Positions 58,213-64,000 of a DNA stretch of 64,000 nt are shown one piece after another (positions within the stretch are counted from its first letter, which is position 1; every line of letters begins with the position of its first letter). A model generated the notes under the pieces. It searched no databases. It was not told where the DNA came from and saw only the letters and a list, made by a program, of their open reading frames with translations. This DNA is from JAHRAW01 sp965249835 (GTDB taxonomy: Bacteria; Pseudomonadota; Gammaproteobacteria; Arenicellales; Poriferihabitantaceae). The position numbers were made by a program, and so were the translations under genes. Location: assembly GCA_965249835.1 (NCBI GenBank), contig CBDFMY010000003.1, forward strand, positions 372,001-436,000, in the 5' to 3' direction.

Positions 58213-58490
58213 TTGCCTGTCTTCTGTTCCGATTCGCTTTGCAACTGCGCAAGAATTTCTTTCATTGGGCGGTGAGCGCATGAACGGCCCGGTGCAACGC
58301 TTTCAATTAAAGATGATACGTTGGCATCAGAGGCAAGAATAGCCAGAAACAACGGTTTCAAATGCCCCTCGTGCAATTGCTTTTGGCCGAAATCTATCTG
58401 GCGCAGTCCGTCGCGATTAATTTTAACTTCGTAGCCCTGCTGTTTGGCGATTCTAATAATAGCCTCAATGAATGAGTGCGCGGTTTTCAT
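58209..58490 (-). CDS. Small cytoplasmic protein coupled to the lipoprotein gene, function unknown
   Basis: A 93-residue protein from the ATG at 58490 (MKTAHSFIEAIIRIAKQQGY). It contains YEVKINRDGLRQIDFGQKQL and a C-terminal KEILAQLQSESEQKTGK. Its TGA overlaps the lipoprotein ATG at 58212 (ATGA), so the two are a translational pair. I do not recognise a family; the mixed helix/strand pattern gives no function. Confidence 0.55.
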   Translation of the reverse strand: MKTAHSFIEAIIRIAKQQGYEVKINRDGLRQIDFGQKQLHEGHLKPLFLAILASDANVSSLIESVAPGRSCAHRPMKEILAQLQSESEQKTGK

Positions 58491-58563
58491 GGTGGTTTCC
58501 TCAGTGGCTGATAAAGTGGACGGCGAAGTATACCGAAAGTCGGCGGCGGGCAGGTTTTGCCAA

Positions 58564-59754
58564 TCAACCCGGCTCATCACTCATCTCCAAATGCAACTTC
58601 TCACCGGTATAAGGATTGGCATCCGCCACTTCTTCGTTGAGTTCCACGCCGAGGCCCGGTTCGGTGGGCGGGATGACATAGCCGTCCTGCCATTGAATTG
58701 GCGTGCGCAGAATGTCGGCATGAAATCCGCCCCAGGTGTGAATGCCTTCCAGAATTAAAAAATTCGGCGTGCAGGTCGCCAGTTGAATATTTGCCGCGCC
58801 TTCCACCGGCCCGCAATACAAGTGCGGCGCGATTTGCGCGTAATGGGCCTCCGCGATGCCGGCGATTTTTTTCGCTTCCAAAATCCCGCCGACCCGACCG
58901 AGTGCCGGTTGCAGGATAGACGCGGCTTGATGTTCCAACACCCGTGCGAATTCGTATTTGGTGGTCAGCCGCTCGCCGGTGGCGATGGGAAGGGTGGTTT
59001 GCCGCGCGACCCGCGCCATCTCCACCGGGTTCTCCGGCGGCGTCGGCTCCTCAAACCACAACGGCTGCCACGGCTCAATGCGGCGCGCCAGACGAATGGC
59101 ACCGGCGGCGGTGAATTGTCCGTGAGTGCCGAACAATAAATCGGCGCGAGTGCCCACCGCTTCACGAATTTGCCGGACAAACTTTTCCGAACGCTCGAGA
59201 TCTTCCAGCGACGGCTGGCGACCGTCGTATACCGAATACGCTCCGGCCGGGTCGAATTTCACCGCGGTAAAACCAATTTCAACATACTCCGCGGCGCGCT
59301 TCGCCGCGAGGTCGGGATTGTGGTAGACCTCGTTTTGATTCGGGTCGCCCTCGGCCGGATACAAATAGGAATAACTACGCAACTTCTCGTGCACCCGCCC
59401 GCCCAGCAAATCATAAACCGGCCGGTTCACTTCTTTGCCGATGATATCCCAGCAAGCCATTTCTATTCCGCTCAACACCCCCATCAGGGAAACATCGGGG
59501 CGCAGGTTGTAGCCGCTACCGTAGACATTGCGCCACAGTTTTTCGATTTGGAACGGGTTGGCACCGATGACGAAACGTGCGCACACATCTTCAATCATGT
59601 TCGCAATCACTTTCGGCGAAAAGGTCGCGGCATACACTTCGCCGATGCCATCAACGCCGCCGTCGGTGGTCAGTTTGACGAAAATGAAATAACGCCCGCC
59701 GAAGTGCGGCGGCGGGTTGGCGACCACCCAGGTTTTCGCTTCGGTAATTTTCAT
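58564..59754 (-). CDS. Enolase-superfamily (mandelate racemase/muconate lactonizing type) sugar-acid dehydratase-like enzyme
   Basis: A 396-residue enolase-superfamily protein closest to galactonate-dehydratase-like enzymes, which abstract the proton next to a carboxylate and eliminate water. Seen: the capping domain with VDGIGEVYAATFSPKVI, LMGVLSGIEMACWDIIGKEV, then the barrel with TAVKFDPAGAY, LLFGTHGQFTAAGAIRLARR, WFEEPTPPENPVEMARVARQ, PIATGERLTTKYEF and APHLYCGPVEGAANIQLATC. The position of the first metal Asp seems to hold Gly (FGTHGQ, where DFHG is usual). The substrate is unknown; it is probably a sugar acid. Confidence 0.85.
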   Translation of the reverse strand: MKITEAKTWVVANPPPHFGGRYFIFVKLTTDGGVDGIGEVYAATFSPKVIANMIEDVCARFVIGANPFQIEKLWRNVYGSGYNLRPDVSLMGVLSGIEMACWDIIGKEVNRPVYDLLGGRVHEKLRSYSYLYPAEGDPNQNEVYHNPDLAAKRAAEYVEIGFTAVKFDPAGAYSVYDGRQPSLEDLERSEKFVRQIREAVGTRADLLFGTHGQFTAAGAIRLARRIEPWQPLWFEEPTPPENPVEMARVARQTTLPIATGERLTTKYEFARVLEHQAASILQPALGRVGGILEAKKIAGIAEAHYAQIAPHLYCGPVEGAANIQLATCTPNFLILEGIHTWGGFHADILRTPIQWQDGYVIPPTEPGLGVELNEEVADANPYTGEKLHLEMSDEPG

Positions 59755-59842
59755 GATTGGTTGTTCTCGATTGGTAGGTTTGTCTCGCAGTTTGTAGCCT
59801 GTGATATATTTTAGCGCATCCACATCAGCGTCTAACCGCTCC

Positions 59843-61102
59843 ATGCACATTCAAGAATTTCAGGCGAAGAAAATATTGGCCACATCGGGCGTGCGCGTGC
59901 CTGCGGGTGAAGTCGCGGCAAGCGCCGATGAGGCGCGGCGAATCGGCCAGCGGTTGGCGGGCGAGCGATGGATGGTGAAAGCACAGATTCACGCAGGCGG
60001 GCGGAAGTTGGGCGCGTTCGCCGATGGCCAAAGCGGCATCCGCATGGCCGGCACGCCGGATGAGATTTTCGCCCACGCCACCGCGATGCTGGGGCAGTGC
60101 CTGGTCACCGCGCAGACCGGTGCCGAAGGTCTGCCGGTGGAGCGGGTGTATATTGAGCAGGCGCTGGCGATTGAGCGGGAGTTGGCGCTGTCCCTGTTGG
60201 TGGATGAAAGAAATCAGTGCCTCGCCCTGTTGCTGTTTACCCATGGCGGGGTTGGAATTGAGGGCTCCTCCGCCGATGACCCGACTTCGGTTCATCGCGT
60301 GGTGGTGGATCCGGTGCACGGTGCGGATGCCGAGCAACTGCACCTTGCGGTTAAAAATTTTGGTTTGGATGCGTCTTTGCAAACCCAACTCAAAGAAATC
60401 TGCGCCAATCTCATCCGCTTGTTCTGCGAAAAAGATGCGGGTTTGATCGAGATTAATCCGCTGGTGGTGTGCGGGGGAAATCTGATTGCATTGGATGCCA
60501 AGATGACCTTCGACAAAAACGCGTTGTTTCGCCAGCCGGATATTCTGGCAATGGAAAGCGCCATCAACCAAGGCCATCGCCTGGCAAGCATGGACGACTT
60601 CAATTACATTCCGCTGGATGGCGATATCGCTTGTCTGGCGGTGGGCGCCGGCTTGTCCATGGCGACTCTGGATGCGATTCGCCATTACCGCGGACGACCC
60701 GCCAATTTTCTCGACCTGCCACCGGACTCCAAAGTAAACCGCGTGGTCAGCGCACTGGAAATGTTGCTTGCCAACCGACGAACCAACAGCCTACTGGTCA
60801 ATGTTTTCGGCGGCGGCATCATGCGCTGCGATACGGTTGCGGATGCCATTTTGCTGGTCAACCACAGCAAACCGATTACCACTCCGATGACGGTGCGCCT
60901 GTCGGGGACTAATTCCGAACTGGCCAATCGTCGGCTGGCCGAGAGCATGCCGGACATTTTTCTCGCCACCAACCTGGCGCAAGCCGCTGAGGCCGCTGTA
61001 ACCGCGGCCGCGGCGGGCGGCGGCGCAATCTCCCGCACCGGTTCGCCGCAGGCGCGCAACTGGATGGCGCGACTTTGCGGTCGACTGAGGCGCGTGAGGT
61101 AA
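59843..61102 (+). CDS. Succinyl-CoA ligase beta subunit-like ATP-grasp protein (SucC-type)
   Basis: This subunit of an ADP-forming acyl-CoA synthetase has an ATP-grasp fold. From the ATG at 59843 it has 419 residues: MHIQEFQAKKILATSGVRVP, AGERWMVKAQIHAGGRKLGA, IEINPLVVCGGNLIALDAKM (about 205-224), NVFGGGIMRCDTVADAILLV and VRLSGTNSELANRRL. The homology holds throughout but many positions differ from TCA-cycle SucC, and the C-terminus ends in an odd basic tail (RNWMARLCGRLRRVR). With the dehydratase and transporter around it, it may activate another dicarboxylate such as malate or itaconate. Confidence 0.85.
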   Translation: MHIQEFQAKKILATSGVRVPAGEVAASADEARRIGQRLAGERWMVKAQIHAGGRKLGAFADGQSGIRMAGTPDEIFAHATAMLGQCLVTAQTGAEGLPVERVYIEQALAIERELALSLLVDERNQCLALLLFTHGGVGIEGSSADDPTSVHRVVVDPVHGADAEQLHLAVKNFGLDASLQTQLKEICANLIRLFCEKDAGLIEINPLVVCGGNLIALDAKMTFDKNALFRQPDILAMESAINQGHRLASMDDFNYIPLDGDIACLAVGAGLSMATLDAIRHYRGRPANFLDLPPDSKVNRVVSALEMLLANRRTNSLLVNVFGGGIMRCDTVADAILLVNHSKPITTPMTVRLSGTNSELANRRLAESMPDIFLATNLAQAAEAAVTAAAAGGGAISRTGSPQARNWMARLCGRLRRVR

Positions 61103-61106
61103 CCCC

Positions 61107-61979
61107 ATGTCCATCCTCGTCGACAAAAACACCCGCGTACTGTGCCAGGGAATTACCGGCCATCAAGCGAGTTTTTATGTGGAACGCGCCATCTCGTTCG
61201 GCACCAAAATGGTGGCCGGCGTGCGCCCCGGCAAAGGCGGAACCAGCCACCTCGGTCTGCCGGTGTTTGATTCGGTGGCGGCGGCGCGGCGGGAAACCGG
61301 TGCCAACGCTTCGGTCATTTTCGTGCCAAAAGTCCAAGCCGCGGAAGCGATTATCGAAGCCGCCCAAGCGCAAATCGAACTCATCGTCTGCATCACCGAA
61401 CACATCCCGGTGCTGGACATGCTGCGCGTCATCATCGCTCTGCGCGACGGCAACTCCCAACTCATCGGGCCCAACACGCCGGGCATCATCACCCCCGGCG
61501 AATGTCGAATCGGCATCATGCCCGGGGAGATTTTCCGGCACGGAAACGTCGGCATCGTCTCGCGCTCCAGCACTTTGACCTACGAGGCAATCGCCCAGAC
61601 CACCGCGGCCGGGCTTGGGCAATCCACCTGCGTGGGCATCGGCGGCGACCCGCTGCACGGGTTGGGGTTTTCCGATTGCCTGGAACTGTTCCGTGCCGAT
61701 GCGCAGACCGAAGCGGTGGTGATGATCGGGGAAATCGGCGGCTCGGAAGAGGAGCAGGCTGCGGAGTATTTGAGGGCGTCCGACTACGGTAAACCGGTGG
61801 TCGCCTACATCGCCGGGCAGAGCGCGCCGGACAATACCCGCATGGGCCACGCCAGCGCGATTATCCAGAACGGCTTTGGCACCGCCGAAGAGAAAAAGCA
61901 AGCACTCGCCACAGTTGGTGTTCTGGTGGTCGATTCGCCGGTTGCGCTGGGGGAGCGCGTGATGCGCGCATTACCTTAA
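61107..61979 (+). CDS. Succinyl-CoA ligase alpha subunit-like protein (SucD-type)
   Basis: The alpha subunit binds CoA and carries the phosphohistidine. The 290 residues show RVLCQGITGHQASFYVERAI (about 10-29, CoA site), VPKVQAAEAIIEAAQAQIEL, LIGPNTPGIITPGECRIGIM, GIVSRSSTLTYEAIAQTTAA, GIGGDPLHGLGFSDCLELFR and the active His in RMGHASAIIQNGFGTAEEKK (about 245-264; usually GHAGAI). It starts 4 bp after the beta subunit with GAGG ahead, so the two form one operon. Confidence 0.9.
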   Translation: MSILVDKNTRVLCQGITGHQASFYVERAISFGTKMVAGVRPGKGGTSHLGLPVFDSVAAARRETGANASVIFVPKVQAAEAIIEAAQAQIELIVCITEHIPVLDMLRVIIALRDGNSQLIGPNTPGIITPGECRIGIMPGEIFRHGNVGIVSRSSTLTYEAIAQTTAAGLGQSTCVGIGGDPLHGLGFSDCLELFRADAQTEAVVMIGEIGGSEEEQAAEYLRASDYGKPVVAYIAGQSAPDNTRMGHASAIIQNGFGTAEEKKQALATVGVLVVDSPVALGERVMRALP

Positions 61980-62067
61980 ACGCGGGAACGGCAGGAACGC
62001 GGTGTTTAATCTCAGTAATTAATTGCCATGTTTTGTTCATTTCCAGTGGCGTTTTAGCACGCCCTCT

Positions 62068-62125
62068 CGGCCGTCATTCTCGCCGCAGGCGGAAAAAACT
62101 GTCAGCGAATTAGTGAACGTATACA
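62068..62125. repeat. REP-like repeat fragment (B-D)
   Basis: CGTCATTCTCGCCGCAGGCG then AAAACTGTCAGCGAATTAGT and GAACGTATAC: pieces of the composite repeat in scrambled order. The 298-bp gap after sucD holds this fragment and the tctC promoter region. Confidence 0.65.
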
Positions 62126-62159
62126 ACACGGTCGGCTTGTCGGGAGAGTAAAAAATAAC

Positions 62160-62216
62160 TTTACAAAAATGCCGAAATGCGCTATTTTGGAGTCCGGTAT
62201 TTGGTATACCAAATAC
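62160..62216 (+). promoter_or_regulatory. Promoter with palindromic operator ahead of tctC
   Basis: TTTACA (62160-62165), a 17-bp spacer and TATTTT (62183-62188) form a plausible sigma70 promoter with a start near 62195. Immediately downstream lies a perfect 20-bp palindrome GTATTTGGTATACCAAATAC (62197-62216). TTGGTATACCAA resembles sites bound by GntR-family (FCD-type) repressors of sugar-acid and organic-acid genes. A bound repressor here would block initiation. Confidence 0.7.
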
Positions 62217-62277
62217 AAACATCTAACAATCAATCATTTATCCACCACACTCACTCAAAATCACGAGGAGACAAACG

Positions 62278-63273
62278 ATGAACATCATCCAGAAATTGAA
62301 ATTTGTTTTACCGATTGTGGCCGCGATGGCGGTCGGCTTTTCCACTTCGGCAACCGCCGCATGGTCGCCGAAAAAACCCATTGAACTCATCATCATGGCT
62401 GGTGCCGGCGGTGGCGCGGATCAAATCGCCCGCTTGCTACAGGGCTTGATCGAGCAGAAAAACCTGTCGCCACGCCCGTTTATTCCCATCAACAAACCGG
62501 GCGGTTCGGGTGCCGAAGCACTTCGTTACCTGCAGGATAAATCAGGCGACAATCACGTCGTTCTGGTTACCCTTAACAGTTTCTACACCACCCCGATCAT
62601 CCAAAAAGGCATCGGCGTTGATGTGAATAAATTCACTCCAATCGGCCGTATGGCACTGGATAATTTCCTGCTGTGGGTTCACGCCGACCGCTCCGACATC
62701 ACCGATCTGGACAGTTATGTGAAGGCGGTCAAGGCGGCTGGCAAAAAATGGAAGGTGGGCGGCACTGGAATCGGTCAGGAGGATTCCATTTTGACTGCGA
62801 TGATGGAAAACAACTTCGATTATCAGGTCACCTACATTCCGTTCCCCGGCGGCGGCACCGTGGCGAAAAATCTGGTGGGAAAATACATCGATTCCACCGT
62901 CAACAACCCGGCCGAGCAGAATGAATTCTACCGCGCCGGCAACTCCAAACCGCTGGTGCAATTCACCGCGGAGCGGCTTCCGGCCTATCCGGACATTCCC
63001 ACCGCAAAAGAACTTGGCCATAATCTTGAATACTACATGCAGCGTTCGATCAACGGCCCGCCGGGGATGTCCGAACAAGCGCAACAGTGGTATATCAATC
63101 TGTTCGAAACCATTTTCAACTCGCCGGAGTGGCAAAAGTTCTGCGTGGATGATGGGCTCGCCTGCGATGAATGGCTGGCAGGCGATGCGCTCAGCGACTA
63201 CCACCAGAGCGAAATCGCCAAACATAAAAAACTGATCGAGTCGGTGGGTGCTTCGTCCATTACCGGAGAATAA
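62278..63273 (+). CDS. TctC-type periplasmic solute-binding protein of a tripartite tricarboxylate transporter
   Basis: The extracytoplasmic receptor of a TTT transporter, binding a carboxylate. The 331 residues start with a signal peptide (MNIIQKLKFVLPIVAAMAVG, cut near ATAA). WSPKKPIELIIMAGAGGGAD follows, then NKPGGSGAEALRYLQDKSGD, VNKFTPIGRMALDNFLLWVH, WKVGGTGIGQEDSILTAMME and PAYPDIPTAKELGHNLEYYM. These are the standard TctC/Bug fold landmarks. GAGGAG precedes the ATG. It heads tctC-tctB-tctA behind a palindromic operator. Confidence 0.93.
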   Translation: MNIIQKLKFVLPIVAAMAVGFSTSATAAWSPKKPIELIIMAGAGGGADQIARLLQGLIEQKNLSPRPFIPINKPGGSGAEALRYLQDKSGDNHVVLVTLNSFYTTPIIQKGIGVDVNKFTPIGRMALDNFLLWVHADRSDITDLDSYVKAVKAAGKKWKVGGTGIGQEDSILTAMMENNFDYQVTYIPFPGGGTVAKNLVGKYIDSTVNNPAEQNEFYRAGNSKPLVQFTAERLPAYPDIPTAKELGHNLEYYMQRSINGPPGMSEQAQQWYINLFETIFNSPEWQKFCVDDGLACDEWLAGDALSDYHQSEIAKHKKLIESVGASSITGE

Positions 63274-63324
63274 CCGGCAACGGCCGGCGTCGGCCCGGCT
63301 ACTGCAACCATTGAAATTGCAACC

Positions 63325-63831
63325 ATGACCGTTCGCACCGCAGAACTGGCAATGACGCTTTTGTGCGCGCTGTGTTCGGTCGGGCTCATGGTCAAAAGTG
63401 CCGAATTAAACATCGGCTGGGTTGAAACGCGGGGGCCCGGTGCGGGCGCGTGGCCATTCTGGTTGTCGGCCGGTATGCTGGTGACATCATTGATCACGTT
63501 GTATCGGTGGGCTCGCCGCATCACCCCGGAGTCCCGTTCAACCGAGTTATACCTGAGCCGCGAAAAATTGCTGGTGGTTGGGGTTTCCGCCGGTTCGATT
63601 TTGTTCCTGTTGGTCGCCACCCACCTGATTGGCATCTATGTTGCGCTGTTCCTGTTTCTTTTGTTCTACCTGCGGTTCGTCGGTCGACATTCATGGCAAC
63701 TTACCACGCTGTTGATGATCGCGATTCCGGTGATTGTCTTCTGCCTGTTCGAATGGGCGTTGAAGATACCCTTGCCGAAATCCATAACCGAGCCGCTGTT
63801 CTATCCGATCTACGACCTGATGTATTCGTAG
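63325..63831 (+). CDS. TctB-type small membrane subunit of the tripartite transporter
   Basis: A 168-residue membrane protein with four hydrophobic helices: ELAMTLLCALCSVGLMVKSA, PGAGAWPFWLSAGMLVTSLI (with the GPGAGAWPF turn common in TctB), LVVGVSAGSILFLLVATHLI and LFLFLLFYLRFVGRHSWQLT. It ends in LPKSITEPLFYPIYDLMYS. TctB is poorly conserved; position between tctC and tctA decides the call. The neighbouring genes are 51 bp upstream and 43 bp downstream. Confidence 0.88.
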   Translation: MTVRTAELAMTLLCALCSVGLMVKSAELNIGWVETRGPGAGAWPFWLSAGMLVTSLITLYRWARRITPESRSTELYLSREKLLVVGVSAGSILFLLVATHLIGIYVALFLFLLFYLRFVGRHSWQLTTLLMIAIPVIVFCLFEWALKIPLPKSITEPLFYPIYDLMYS

Positions 63832-63874
63832 CGGCACCACAACCAGTAAAAGACCAAGTAAGAGCCCGCAAAAA

Positions 63875-64000
63875 ATGGAAACGATCCTGCCGTTACTCGG
63901 CGCCGGTATTGTCGAGGCGTTGCAACCGGTTAACTTTATGATGATCGTGCTGGGCTGCGCGATCGGCTTGTTGGTCGGTGCTATGCCGGGGCTGGGCTCG
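63875..64000 (+). CDS. TctA-type large membrane subunit, 5' end only
   Basis: The first 42 codons of the main TTT transporter permease: METILPLLGAGIVEALQPVN, then FMMIVLGCAIGLLVGAMPGL, GS at the window edge. The GxLVGAxPGLG segment is the conserved start of TctA. It continues beyond base 64000. Confidence 0.9.
   Translation, partial: METILPLLGAGIVEALQPVNFMMIVLGCAIGLLVGAMPGLGS

Overview
The window reads as a chromosome segment of a gammaproteobacterium, probably an uncultured or host-associated lineage with many repeats. Signs of this are the ubiE-ubiJ-ubiB cluster (UbiJ is a proteobacterial factor), ZapE, MidA, NhaB, ApaH, SfsA, MlaA, DsbB and the nadD-rsfS-rlmH-maf cluster. Genes are dense and mostly in short operons. 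Core genes are GC-rich, while several inserted blocks are visibly AT-rich. I see no rRNA, tRNA or CRISPR array. The species cannot be fixed from sequence reading alone.

Layout. 1-4.6 kb (minus): an operon of a DUF971 gene, ubiE, ubiJ, ubiB and a CLC-type channel, mostly ubiquinone synthesis. 4.6-8.0 kb (minus): an AT-rich restriction-modification-like cassette with a small ORF, a RadC-N/HhH-fused SPPY methyltransferase, a D12-class adenine methyltransferase and a candidate PD-(D/E)xK nuclease. It is coupled by an ATGA overlap to the DUF971 gene. 8.02-8.76 kb: an IS1595-type element with perfect 19-bp ends and an 8-bp target duplication, directly behind hemB. 8.8-18.9 kb: hemB, an adenylate kinase with a histone-H1-like tail, cysQ, zapE, a ComEA-like protein, metA, a P-loop protein, uppP, midA and a pteridine-reductase-like SDR. 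19.8-24.8 kb: nhaB and creatinase in one operon, threonine aldolase, asparaginase II. 25.4-37.7 kb: proS, a cold-shock gene with a structured leader, moaC with a methyltransferase-MoeA fusion, a CPA2 antiporter, a DUF1223 protein, msrB, HAD and VOC proteins, cca, trhO and an HCCA isomerase. 37.7-45.9 kb: an MDR oxidoreductase, VOC, GNAT, nadA, nadD-rsfS-rlmH-maf and an M18 aminopeptidase.

45.9-51.3 kb is a wreck of mobile DNA. It holds broken IS4-, IS30- and IS481-like transposases, one intact IS1202/ISNCY-type element with a 16-bp target duplication, an AT-rich secreted-protein gene with a 121-bp internal tandem duplication, and decayed moaE and moaD. 51.3-55.4 kb: apaH, mlaA, sfsA, dsbB and a cupin. 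55.5-64.0 kb is a catabolic district: a 3-hydroxyisobutyrate-dehydrogenase-like enzyme, an enolase-superfamily dehydratase, a sucCD-like acyl-CoA ligase pair and a tripartite tricarboxylate transporter (tctC, tctB, start of tctA). A good sigma70-like promoter with a perfect 20-bp palindrome just past the predicted start site precedes tctC. Small unidentified genes interrupt this district at 56.5-58.5 kb.

The most unusual structural feature is several families of dispersed repeats in the gaps. The main family (about 125-150 bp) often begins within a few bases of a gene's stop codon and always in the same orientation relative to that gene. The most unusual proteins are the methyltransferase-MoeA fusion, the adenylate kinase with a Lys/Ala-rich tail and the RadC-N-methyltransferase fusion.
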